The notes under the pieces were generated by a model. It saw nothing but the letters and a program-made list of their open reading frames with translations, was not told the DNA's origin and searched no databases. A stretch of 64,000 nt of DNA from Planctomycetaceae bacterium (GTDB lineage: Bacteria; Planctomycetota; Planctomycetia; Planctomycetales; Planctomycetaceae), in the NCBI GenBank assembly GCA_020638955.1, contig JACKHO010000002.1, positions 186,001 to 250,000 of the forward strand. The letters are read 5' to 3'. Both the position numbers and the translations under genes were made by a program. Below, one piece after another: positions 8,965-17,204 of the stretch (positions within the stretch are counted from its first letter, which is position 1; the number at the start of each line of letters is the position of its first letter).

Positions 8965-10392
8965 ATGAAGATTTCCCCTCGCCTGCTGGCCGCGCTGGCC
9001 CTGATGTGTCTCTTTACTCACCCAATTCAAGCCGCAGACAAACCGAATGTCGTCATCGTCTTCGCTGATGACCTTGGGTACGCCGACATTGGCCCGTTTG
9101 GTGCTGAAGGATACGAAACGCCGCATTTGAACAAACTCGCGCAGCAGGGGCGGACGTTTACGAGTTTCTATGTGGCCCAGGCTGTGTGCGGTGCTTCACG
9201 GGCCGCTTTGCTCACGGGGTGTTACTCCAACCGCATTGGCATGCTGGGGGCGCCGAGTCACAAGTCGAACCACGGCATTCATGAGCGCGAAGTGCTTATT
9301 CCGGAAGTCTGCAAGGAACAGGGTTACGCGACGGCGATGTTCGGCAAGTGGCACTTGGGGCATCATCCTCAGTTTCTCCCGGTTCATCATGGGTTCAATG
9401 AATACTTCGGACTGCCTTACTCCAACGACATGTGGCCTTACCATCCAGGCGGACCAAAACTGTTTCCTGATTTGCCCATGATTGAAGGCGATGAAATCGT
9501 GAATCCCAGCGTGACGCCGGAGGATCAGGTTCATTTGACCGAGTGGTACACGCAGCGGGCCGTGAAATTCATTGACGAACACCACGAGCAGCCCTTCTTC
9601 CTGTACGTCGCCCACTCCATGCCTCACGTACCCCTGTTCGTAACCGACCGATTCAAGGGGAAGGCGGAACAGGGATTGTTTGGTGATGTCATTATGGAAG
9701 TCGACTGGTCGGTGGGTGAAATTGTCGCAGCATTGGAACGTCACAAGGTGCGAGAGAATACGCTCGTTATTTTTACGTCTGACAACGGTCCTTGGCTGAG
9801 TTACGGGAACCATGCGGGATCAGCGGGGCCTCTTCGCGAAGGAAAAGGGACGACATGGGAAGGCGGCGTGCGTGAGCCGTGTGTCATGTCGTGGCCTGCC
9901 CGTATTCCGGCTGGCACTGAATGCAACGAACTGACCGCCACCATCGATTTGCTGCCGACCATCACCGAAATCGTGGGTGGAAAACTGCCGGAGCATGACA
10001 TCGACGGCAAAAGCATTCTGCCGCTGCTCGTGGGCGTTGATGGTGCCAAGACACCACACGACAGCTACCTGTATTACTGGGGGAACCATTTGCAGGCCAT
10101 TCGCAGCGGCGACTGGAAACTCCACTTCCCGCATGAGTACCGGAGCCTGACGGGCACGCCCGGCATTGATGGCAAGCCAGATGGTTATACTCAGGCCAAA
10201 ACAGGTTTGGCACTTTACAACTTGGGTGATGACGTTGGTGAGCAGAATGACGTGAAGGACGCACATCCCGAGGTCGTCGCCCGACTTCAAGAGCTGGCGG
10301 AAGCGGCCCGCGTCGAGTTGGGAGATTCTGCCACAAAAACGCAGGGGACGGGGTTCCGTGCGCCGGCAAAGCTGGCAGATTTCCGGCAGTAG
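8965..10392 (+). CDS. Secreted arylsulfatase, type I formylglycine sulfatase
   Basis: The 475-residue protein starts with a signal peptide ending IQAADK. The metal-binding segment NVVIVFADDLGYAD (about 28-41) is followed by the sulfatase signature CGASRAALLTG. Its Cys75 is the residue that the formylglycine-generating enzyme converts to the catalytic aldehyde. Further marks are GKWHLGHH (about 127-134), DNGPW and a second metal-binding Asp/Asn region, all typical of the family. Sulfatases of this type remove sulfate esters from polysaccharides, and planctomycetes carry many of them. It is divergently placed to the giant dehydrogenase operon across about 220 bp, which would suit shared control of a sulfated-glycan locus. 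No formylglycine-generating enzyme gene is seen in the window. Confidence 0.93.
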   Translation: MKISPRLLAALALMCLFTHPIQAADKPNVVIVFADDLGYADIGPFGAEGYETPHLNKLAQQGRTFTSFYVAQAVCGASRAALLTGCYSNRIGMLGAPSHKSNHGIHEREVLIPEVCKEQGYATAMFGKWHLGHHPQFLPVHHGFNEYFGLPYSNDMWPYHPGGPKLFPDLPMIEGDEIVNPSVTPEDQVHLTEWYTQRAVKFIDEHHEQPFFLYVAHSMPHVPLFVTDRFKGKAEQGLFGDVIMEVDWSVGEIVAALERHKVRENTLVIFTSDNGPWLSYGNHAGSAGPLREGKGTTWEGGVREPCVMSWPARIPAGTECNELTATIDLLPTITEIVGGKLPEHDIDGKSILPLLVGVDGAKTPHDSYLYYWGNHLQAIRSGDWKLHFPHEYRSLTGTPGIDGKPDGYTQAKTGLALYNLGDDVGEQNDVKDAHPEVVARLQELAEAARVELGDSATKTQGTGFRAPAKLADFRQ

Positions 10393-10508
10393 GAATTGAC
10401 GCAACTTCGTGAATTCCTCACAGTCTACTTAGCGCGACCAATTGAAGTGAATTCCCGGCGTCTGGGACGTTGGCACTTCGTACCGGTTCCAGGCTGGCCA
10501 GACCACCC

Positions 10509-11687
10509 GTGATTGACACTACCAATGCTTCTGCTCCACCACTGATTATTGTCGGTGGCAGTACCCGATCGGCTGCATTTTCAGCCGTAAGAGCGGGCTT
10601 TCATCCCATTTGTTTTGATCTTCACGCCGACTTGGACGCACGACAGGTGGCGAGCTGCCATCGCCTGGCGGAGTACCCTGAGTCAATTCCGCAAGTTCTC
10701 GCCGACCTGCCAAGGACTCCCGTCATTTATGTTGGCGGCCTCGAAAACTCGCCGGAAATCCTGGATGCCATTCAACAGCACCACGAATTGTGGGGCAATG
10801 GCGGCGAAGCACTGACGAACAGCCGCGACTTTACGGTGGTGCAAGAAGTGTTACGCATGTCGCGAGCACCAATTGCCGAGTGGCGATTTGCGGCAGACAC
10901 ACCTCCGCGAGACGGCAATTGGATGCGTCGTCCCCTGGCCGGAACCGGTGGGCGGGGAATCCACATTTGGGATGAGGGAGAACAGTCGACACTCAAGCTG
11001 ACTGAACCTCATGGATTCCAGCAACGGATTGAAGGCATTCCACACTCAGCCCTGTTTATTGCCGACAACGAAGTGGGCGACGTACAGTTCGTGGGCGTAA
11101 CCCGGCAGTTGATTGGAATTGAGCCACTGGGCGCACAACCTCATCAGTGGTGTGGAAACATTGGGCCCGTCACGTTGCCTGTCGAGGTGGAACATCTCGT
11201 TCGTCGCGTGGGCAATGTGCTGAAGTGGAAATGCGGCATGCGGGGGATGTACGGCGTCGACTTCATTCTTGGGACAGATAATCGCCCCTGGGTGACGGAA
11301 GTGAATCCCCGCTACCCTGCTTCGGCGGAACTCTTGGAATGGGCAACCGAAAATCCGCTGTTACAGGCACATGCACGGTGCTTCGGTTATCAACCCGAAG
11401 CACCTGCGGCCTGGCGCGGCATGCCGGTTGGTGACTTTTGTGGTAAAGCAATTGTCTATGCCACAGGTGACTGTACCGTGAGCCCGGCGGCGCGCGAGTT
11501 CGCCAAAGCCTCAAACCCATGGCAATTCCCAGCCATTGCCGACATTCCGGCACCCGGTACTCAGTTGAAGTCGGGTGATCCGATTTGCACCGTGTTCGCC
11601 ACCAGCGCAAATGCTGTCAATTGCACGACAACATTGCTGGATCGAGCCCTGGAAATTCGTGAGCAACTCGCCCAACCAGTTGGCTGA
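10509..11687 (+). CDS. ATP-grasp domain protein (carboligase-like)
   Basis: The protein has 392 residues from a GTG at 10509. A TTG at 10470 in the same frame is possible but adds unconserved-looking sequence. The N-terminus (LIIVGGSTRSAAFSAVRAG) resembles the pre-ATP-grasp fold. Next come MRRPLAGTGGRGI (phosphate-binding loop), FQQRIEGIPHSALF, and the magnesium-binding stretch YGVDFILGTDNRPWVTEVNPRYPAS with the conserved E-x-NPR. This is the hallmark of ATP-grasp ligases joining a carboxylate to an amine or thiol. Proteins of this kind in planctomycetes and methylotrophs have been linked to tetrahydromethanopterin/methanofuran C1 chemistry. That assignment is an inference here, since no other C1 gene is in the window. 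It is convergent with the TIM-barrel gene at 11711 (23 bp gap). Confidence 0.75.
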   Translation: MIDTTNASAPPLIIVGGSTRSAAFSAVRAGFHPICFDLHADLDARQVASCHRLAEYPESIPQVLADLPRTPVIYVGGLENSPEILDAIQQHHELWGNGGEALTNSRDFTVVQEVLRMSRAPIAEWRFAADTPPRDGNWMRRPLAGTGGRGIHIWDEGEQSTLKLTEPHGFQQRIEGIPHSALFIADNEVGDVQFVGVTRQLIGIEPLGAQPHQWCGNIGPVTLPVEVEHLVRRVGNVLKWKCGMRGMYGVDFILGTDNRPWVTEVNPRYPASAELLEWATENPLLQAHARCFGYQPEAPAAWRGMPVGDFCGKAIVYATGDCTVSPAAREFAKASNPWQFPAIADIPAPGTQLKSGDPICTVFATSANAVNCTTTLLDRALEIREQLAQPVG

Positions 11688-11710
11688 TTCTGCTTCACGA
11701 AAAGTCACCC

Positions 11711-12598
11711 TTAAGAGGGAACGTCGAGCAGCGTTCCGAGCTCCAGCATGGCGTTGACGCCTTCACGCAAGACCTCTTCCTGATCGCGTTTCCAGTTTTC
11801 CCGGCACCAGACGTCGAGCTCATACCAGCCCTTGTAGCCAGCCTGCTCCAGGGCCTGAATCATTTCGGGTAGTCGCAGAATCCCCTCTCCGGGCATGGCT
11901 CGGCTGTTGGCACAACGCGGTTCCCGCGCCCAGTCGGCAACCTGTACGAGTTTGATGTCGCGGGCTAATGATGCCAGACGGTCAACCAAACCAGATTCAT
12001 GACAAGAGTGATACGTGGAGAAGCAAAGGCCAAGTCGTCGATGCCCAACTTGCTTAATAATTGCCTGGACTTCAGCCAGCGTTGTCAGAAACGACCACTG
12101 ATCTTCAAACTTGGGATGCATGGGCATGAGGGCCAAATCAACGCCACACGAGTCAGCCAGAGGCAGTAAAGTCTGTAATGACTCCACAAGCAAACGCCGA
12201 GCGTGTGAAGCAATATGCCCAGCCTGAGGGCCGCTCAGGACGGTGACGACTCGACACCCAAGTCGGGCCGCCAATTTAATGGTTTGCCGCGCTTCCTGGA
12301 CTGCTTGACAGCGAGGATGCCCATTGAACCCGGTAAATGCGCCAATCCAACCCAGGCTTGAAACCTGCAAACCGGACTGCCTGATGTCCTGAATTAACTG
12401 ATTCGGCAATGTGTCGTACAGCTTGCGACAACTCAATCCAATGCCCTGGATATTCATCGCGGAGTAGGACTTCAAATCTTCGTCTACTGACGAGCGCAGC
12501 GTTGTGAGCTGATTGACTGAAATCCGTTCGGCGTACGTTAACTCGTTGTCTTGCGATTTGCGCTTCTGAAATGGCGAAGGGGTACGTTGTGAAAACAC
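11711..12598 (-). CDS. Sugar phosphate isomerase/epimerase (xylose isomerase-like TIM barrel)
   Basis: The 295-residue protein appears to start at a GTG (12598); no ATG lies before the first conserved strand ISVNQLTTLRSS. The chain has the alternating pattern of an AP-endonuclease-2/xylose-isomerase-like barrel: NIQGIGLSCRKL, LAARLGCRVVTVLSG, LALMPMHPKFED, GLCFSTYHSCHESGLVDRL, KLVQVADW, GWYELDVWCRENW. Acidic and His residues at strand ends would bind a divalent metal. Such proteins interconvert keto/aldo sugars or cleave related intermediates. No signal peptide, so it is probably cytoplasmic. The specific sugar cannot be told from sequence. It stands alone on its strand, followed upstream by a DUF3500-like gene with a 139 bp gap that holds nothing recognisable. 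Confidence 0.8.
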   Translation of the reverse strand: MFSQRTPSPFQKRKSQDNELTYAERISVNQLTTLRSSVDEDLKSYSAMNIQGIGLSCRKLYDTLPNQLIQDIRQSGLQVSSLGWIGAFTGFNGHPRCQAVQEARQTIKLAARLGCRVVTVLSGPQAGHIASHARRLLVESLQTLLPLADSCGVDLALMPMHPKFEDQWSFLTTLAEVQAIIKQVGHRRLGLCFSTYHSCHESGLVDRLASLARDIKLVQVADWAREPRCANSRAMPGEGILRLPEMIQALEQAGYKGWYELDVWCRENWKRDQEEVLREGVNAMLELGTLLDVPS

Positions 12599-12737
12599 GT
12601 GAATTCCCGAAAAGCAGAGAACAATGAAAGCACCGGTTCAGAATTCGCGTGAAATACGCTGTCTCTGAAAACACAATGGGCAACAGCAACATGCCGCAGG
12701 GTTTTCACCAAACGGGTATGTCCTGTCTGCAATCTGC

Positions 12738-13793
12738 TTAGCCAGCAGCGTTCGTCTTTACCGCAGGATCATCAGCCACATTGACCCACACGTGCACGTG
12801 GGGCGATCCGCGGAAATGCCAGACAAACGACGGCCCTTCAATGCGCCAGACGTCCCAGACTCCATCTTCTCCAATGTCGTCATCAGAGTAGAAGGAGAGC
12901 GAACAGGCATCGAGCCCGCCCTGTGCCTCAAGGCACTTGGCCACTTCGTTGCGATCGGAAACACGGTAAGGTTCGAGCAACGTTTTCAACACATCCTGGG
13001 CGTGTTCTTTCTGATCGGCGGAGAGATCAGCAATGCGAATGCCGGGAAGTTCTCCTTTCGGACCTTGGAAAGAAATTTCATCTTCCGGTGGGCTGAATTG
13101 CACCAGTGCCTGCTTCCGCTGTTTTCCATCCAGCATTTGATACAGGTTGTTGGCCTTCACCGCCTGAGGCCAGAAGACATTCCCGGGATGGCCAGCTTCT
13201 TCATTAAACGCATCGGGCGATCCTTTGGACGCATGGCCGTAGAAAATGGGACCACCAAATGCCACGTGTTCTTCACTGTTTCCATCACAGCGAATGGTCA
13301 GGTGCCGACCGGTCATCACGAATTCATACTGATCGGTGCCGGGCACACCGAAAATGGCGATGGTTTGTTGACGTCCGTAGCCGCCGGCATCGTCCATGAG
13401 CTGCTTACGGATTCGATCATGCCATTCGGGGTTGTAGAGCCCAAAGAAGAGGGCTTCGATCATGTCCTGCTGATTTTTGTTGAAGAACGAGCCTCCAACA
13501 TTGAGTTCGCGACGGTCGGTAATGCTCCAGTTGTTGGAGACGTGTGTGCGCAGGAGCCCGCGGTCGTCGTTGTGGTTCCAGTCAAAGCAAACGCGGGCCC
13601 GCTGCTTGTCGTTCAGTGATTCATAAAGCTTGGTAACGAGCTGTTCCGAACTGGTCTTTTCCTCGGCGGCCTGTGTCAATCCTCCCTGACCAACCAATGT
13701 GGCTGCCGCGACGGCTGTCGCTGACGTGGCCACAAACTCTCGACGGCTCAAGCCGTCCAAAATACCGCTTTCAACAGAAGACCGATTGGACAT
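12738..13793 (-). CDS. Tat-exported DUF3500-like protein
   Basis: The protein has 351 residues from the ATG at 13793 (GGAG about 8 bases upstream); a start at 13850 would place 19 extra residues ahead of the Tat signal. The N-terminus carries a twin-arginine signal (SRREF followed by an Ala-rich segment to about residue 45). The body begins LVTKLYESLNDKQRARVCFDW and contains GRHLTIRCDGN, FGGPIFYGHAS and the closing WHFRGSPHVHVWVNV. I recognise this as the DUF3500 pattern with moderate confidence. The function is not established. The His-rich ending (GSPHVHVW) could bind metal, which is an inference. A perfect 17-bp palindrome lies 42 bp upstream of the start (13835-13851) and may be its operator. 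Confidence 0.7.
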   Translation of the reverse strand: MSNRSSVESGILDGLSRREFVATSATAVAAATLVGQGGLTQAAEEKTSSEQLVTKLYESLNDKQRARVCFDWNHNDDRGLLRTHVSNNWSITDRRELNVGGSFFNKNQQDMIEALFFGLYNPEWHDRIRKQLMDDAGGYGRQQTIAIFGVPGTDQYEFVMTGRHLTIRCDGNSEEHVAFGGPIFYGHASKGSPDAFNEEAGHPGNVFWPQAVKANNLYQMLDGKQRKQALVQFSPPEDEISFQGPKGELPGIRIADLSADQKEHAQDVLKTLLEPYRVSDRNEVAKCLEAQGGLDACSLSFYSDDDIGEDGVWDVWRIEGPSFVWHFRGSPHVHVWVNVADDPAVKTNAAG

Positions 13794-13834
13794 ACTGGAG
13801 ACTCCGCAACTCAAGGAATCGAGACGAAAGATAC

Positions 13835-13851
13835 TTTGACATGATGTCAAA
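13835..13851. promoter_or_regulatory. Perfect 17-bp palindrome, possible operator
   Basis: TTTGACAT, one central G, then ATGTCAAA forms a perfect inverted repeat. It sits between the divergent starts of the DUF3500-like gene (13793, minus) and the aldolase-like gene (14050, plus), and overlaps a TTGACA hexamer usable as a -35 element. This suits a dimeric regulator, but no regulator gene is adjacent. The assignment is inference. Confidence 0.4.
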
Positions 13852-14049
13852 AAGAATCATCTCTCGTCACTGGAATTCAATGTGCGTTAGTATGCGCGTG
13901 CGATTCGCGCGAGTGCAATCGCGGCGTAAAGAATATGAAAAGATTCTTTGAATGAGTGAAACAGACGTGTTCAATACTTGACACCAACACATTCTGCTGC
14001 TGTCTGCACCGAGTCAAACAACCGCGACGAAACAAAGGCAAACTCCGCC

Positions 14050-15156
14050 ATGCAAGGACGGCATTTTTCGGAATTGGACACACCGGCATACTGTGTCGAC
14101 CTCGACATCATGGCTGCAAACATGGCGGCGATGTCGACGTTCATCAAGTCACACAAAAAACAGTGGCGACCACATGTGAAGTGCCACAAAGTTCCCGACA
14201 TCGCACACCTGCAATTGCAGCACGGCGCCATTGGCGTGACTTCCGCCAAGGCCAGTGAAGCAGAGGTGTTTATTCGGGCTGGAATCGAGAGCGTGCTGAT
14301 TGCCAACATGATTGTGGGCGAGGCAAAGCTGGAGCGTGTGACGTCGCTCTGCCGCATTGGGAAACCAATTGTCGCCGTCGATCATTTTGTGCAGGCGGAA
14401 GCCTTGGCCGATGTGTGTCGACGCCGTTCCGTGACCTGTGATGTCATCATCGAACTGAATGTCGGGCTCGACCGGGTTGGCGTACGTCCCGGCAGTGATG
14501 CACTCGACCTCGCACGTGGGATTGATGGACTCGAAGGAATTCAGTTGCGTGGAGTCATGGGCTATGAAGGCCATATGTGCGCAGTCGCTGATCAAGAGGA
14601 AAAGCGACGTGGAATTGAAGCCAGCATGGGGCGACTGGAACGCATTCGAGACGACATGCTGCGCAGCGGCATTTGCTGCGACATTGTGAGTGCTGGCGGG
14701 ACCGCCACATACCAGTTCACCAGCGAACATCCTGCCGTCACCGAGTTGCAATGCGGAGGCGGAATTTTTGCAGATCCGTTCTATACAGGTCCCTGTCAGG
14801 TTCAGGGACTTGAATCAGCACTCAGACTGACCGCCACAGTAGTCAGTCGACCCTGCCTGGAGCGGGCTGTGCTTGATGTGGGAAGAAAGTCACTGCATCC
14901 CGATATTCATCCGCCGGTTATTCACAGCACCATTTCAGGACGACCACTCCCGGACATTCTGTCGATGAAGTACAGCGCCGAGCATTTGACGGTTCAACTG
15001 GGGCCAGATTCACAGTTCCTGACCATTGGTGACAAGGTGCAAATCATCCCCGGCTACAGTGATCACACGACAACACTTCACCCGACACTTTATGGATTGC
15101 GAAACGGCTACGTGGAAACGGTGTGGCCCATCGCGGCCCGTGGATGTTTGCAATAG
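14050..15156 (+). CDS. D-threonine aldolase-like PLP enzyme (alanine racemase N-terminal fold)
   Basis: The protein has 368 residues from the ATG at 14050 (MQGRHFSELDTPAYCVDLD). The open frame begins at 13978, but the conserved start of the family (ELDTPA) sits just after 14050. The motif PHVKCHK (about 41-47) carries the lysine that binds pyridoxal phosphate in fold-III D-threonine aldolase/D-serine dehydratase-type enzymes. VIIELNVGLDRVGV and GYEGHM follow, then SAGGTATY. The C-terminal domain ends PGYSDHTTTLHP, where the family places its metal-binding His residues. Members cleave D-3-hydroxy amino acids to glycine plus an aldehyde, or deaminate D-serine. It diverges from the DUF3500-like gene. 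Which substrate it uses cannot be decided here. Confidence 0.8.
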   Translation: MQGRHFSELDTPAYCVDLDIMAANMAAMSTFIKSHKKQWRPHVKCHKVPDIAHLQLQHGAIGVTSAKASEAEVFIRAGIESVLIANMIVGEAKLERVTSLCRIGKPIVAVDHFVQAEALADVCRRRSVTCDVIIELNVGLDRVGVRPGSDALDLARGIDGLEGIQLRGVMGYEGHMCAVADQEEKRRGIEASMGRLERIRDDMLRSGICCDIVSAGGTATYQFTSEHPAVTELQCGGGIFADPFYTGPCQVQGLESALRLTATVVSRPCLERAVLDVGRKSLHPDIHPPVIHSTISGRPLPDILSMKYSAEHLTVQLGPDSQFLTIGDKVQIIPGYSDHTTTLHPTLYGLRNGYVETVWPIAARGCLQ

Positions 15157-15250
15157 TGCGTCTCAACGTCGTGGGTTGAGATGAGTTTGGAGCCGAAGGC
15201 CGCACGGTTGAGATAGTTGAGCACCGCTAAAAGGCAATTCGAAGAATCTA

Positions 15251-16416
15251 CTACGAAACCGGCTCGCCTTCCTGTTTGCTGGCAATCACCGCGTCGAGTT
15301 CCGCTTTCAGTCGTGGCAGAATTTCATCGTAGGGATACGCTCCCAGCGACTCAGGCCCCTTCTTCAAATTGACGAAGTTCGGACCGCACCACAGGCCCAG
15401 GTCGGCGTCATCGGTCTCACCGGGACCGTTCACGCGACACCCCATGACGGCAATGGTAATGGCGTATTCCTTGGCGTATTCCGTCATTTTCTTGACGTCT
15501 TGCGCCAGTTCAATGAACGCCTCATTCTCGACACGAGAGCAACTGGGACAACTGATGATGTTGAGCGTGTTGAGTCCGAAGTCGACCACCGACCGCACAC
15601 GACCCGCGGCAATGTCCGCGAGAATACTTCGCCCTGCTTCGATTTCTTCATGCTTGCGAACGTTGGGCAGCGTCAATGAAACGCGAATGGTGTCACCAAT
15701 CCCGCGGCCAATGAGCTGCTCAAAGGCAATGCGAGTTTTGATGATGCCATCAGGCGGCATACCAGCTTCCGTGACTCCCAGGTGCAACGGCACTTCGGGA
15801 TGTTCTTCGGAAAACCGCTTATTCACTTCGATGACCTGTTGAGGATCGGAGTCTTTCAGCGAGACGCAGAAACGGGTGAATCCGAGCGACTCCAGCAGCG
15901 CACAATGATCGGCCGCACTTTCCAGCATGGGAGAAATGGAGTCGCGAGGATCGTACTTCTCCTTCTTGACGGGATCGACCGAGCCGCAATTCACGCCGAC
16001 CCGCATGGCACAGTCGTGCTCACCCGCCACATCAACGAGGTACTTGACCTTATCCTCCCACGGCTTTTCCCGTTCGTGATGATACAAATGGCCGGGGTTG
16101 TACCGCAGCTTGGCGACGTGCGGGCAATGACTTCCGCCAGCCGGTAGTTCTCCTGCAAATCGACACTCAGGTTCGCCTCAACCCGCTGACTGATTTCCGC
16201 CAGCGCTTCCGCGTCTTTGCGGCTGTCGACGGCCACCCGCACAATGTCGGCACCGGCTTTCACGAGTTGTTCGATTTGAGCCTGAGTCGCCTCGATGTTC
16301 GTCGTGTGCGTCGCCGTCATGCTCTGCACAGCAATGGGATTTCCATCACCAATGGTGACCGTCCCAATGCGCACGGCCCGAGTCGGCTTACGTTGGATTT
16401 TGTTGGTTGCGTCCAT
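15251..16416 (-). CDS. ispG: 4-hydroxy-3-methylbut-2-enyl diphosphate synthase, apparent frameshift
   Basis: The gene is the MEP-pathway enzyme IspG (GcpE), which makes HMBPP with a [4Fe-4S] cluster. The N-terminal part (16416 to about 16124) reads TRAVRIGTVTIGDGNPIAVQSMT and GADIVRVAVDSRKDAEAL. The rest, in another frame (about 16121 to 15251), reads CAMRVGVNCGSVD, GFTRFCVSLKDSD and the cluster-binding CPSC plus CRVNGPGE. The frame changes at VIA: one missing base in the G run at 16122-16124 (plus strand) breaks it. Adding one G would restore VIAPHVAKLRYNPGHLYHHE, the expected sequence. All motifs are otherwise intact and the total length (about 388 codons) is normal. Because this pathway is normally essential, a sequencing or assembly error is more likely than a true pseudogene. 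Confidence 0.88.
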
Positions 16417-16636
16417 GTTTCAGCGGTATTCCTGATCAATCCTGCATTACGTGTGATTGCGGGAAGCGTACCAGATGGAACCGTATTCCCCAGCGTCACA
16501 TTACGCCAAATCCTGTCAGAAATGCATGATAACCAATGAAACACGCAAGCGGAAATTCGCTCGGGCACACCTTAACTGGATTTCAATAAGTGCTTGTTCC
16601 AGTGAATGAGGGCTTGCGACTCAACCCAACTTGGCG

Positions 16637-17203
16637 TCATTCGTGTTCAGGTACAGGCTCTCGGCGCTGCAGCAGTGGGAATAATCCACTGGGATCAACG
16701 TTAGGCAAGAACGCGATTTCACCATCATTATCGTATACCAGCCAGAACTCCGCGAAATCATCAGGTGAGTCTTCCTCTAACTCGTACTTCAGCGTGATGG
16801 ACACGCTCTGCGAATCTTCCAATTTCCATGTCCCATGAGCATCAGGTTCTGGAATGATTACCGAGTCTATTCTCAAAGTTTGAGAGCATATTCGCAATGT
16901 ACCGCCTCTTGTTTCGAGCCGACCATCGGGGAACAAAATGAGCTGACCTCCGCCTTCGACATCGCTGCCACCCGTTTCCACTCGATATGCGTCGCTGTAA
17001 TAGTAGACACCTGTAACTTCCTCTGGTTGCGGCATTTCTGTCACGTAATCGTACGTCGGCAGATAACTCCCAGCGCAAAAGAAGATCATCACTCCGGCAC
17101 AGAACAAGCAGATTGCCGAAAGAACGCCACCAATTGCGATTGCGGAACGCAGCACGAACCGGTTGATGTCGAACTCTTGGGGAGCAACGTCGCCACGAGC
17201 CAA
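16637..17203 (-). CDS. Hypothetical single-pass membrane protein, probably 5'-truncated by an IS
   Basis: About 188 residues can be read from a TTG at 17203, the last plausible start before sequence that belongs to the transposase remnant. The open frame runs on into the element, giving an artificial N-terminus. Visible parts are a short leader (ARGDVAPQEFDINRF), one hydrophobic helix (about residues 15-42, SAIAIGGVLSAICLF), and a soluble beta-rich domain (GVYYYSD, GQLILFPDGRLETRGG, GTWKLEDSQSVSITLKYEL). That domain resembles small lipocalin-like or immunity-like domains, but I do not recognise it. It is probably a host gene cut by insertion at about 17203, or a gene revived by the IS end. 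Confidence 0.45.
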   Translation of the reverse strand: MARGDVAPQEFDINRFVLRSAIAIGGVLSAICLFCAGVMIFFCAGSYLPTYDYVTEMPQPEEVTGVYYYSDAYRVETGGSDVEGGGQLILFPDGRLETRGGTLRICSQTLRIDSVIIPEPDAHGTWKLEDSQSVSITLKYELEEDSPDDFAEFWLVYDNDGEIAFLPNVDPSGLFPLLQRREPVPEHE

Positions 17204-17204
17204 T

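Noticed and set aside
12792..13619. Plus-strand open frame opposite the DUF3500-like gene
   Set aside because: No motif, no ribosome-binding site, and the minus strand has a Tat signal and conserved blocks.
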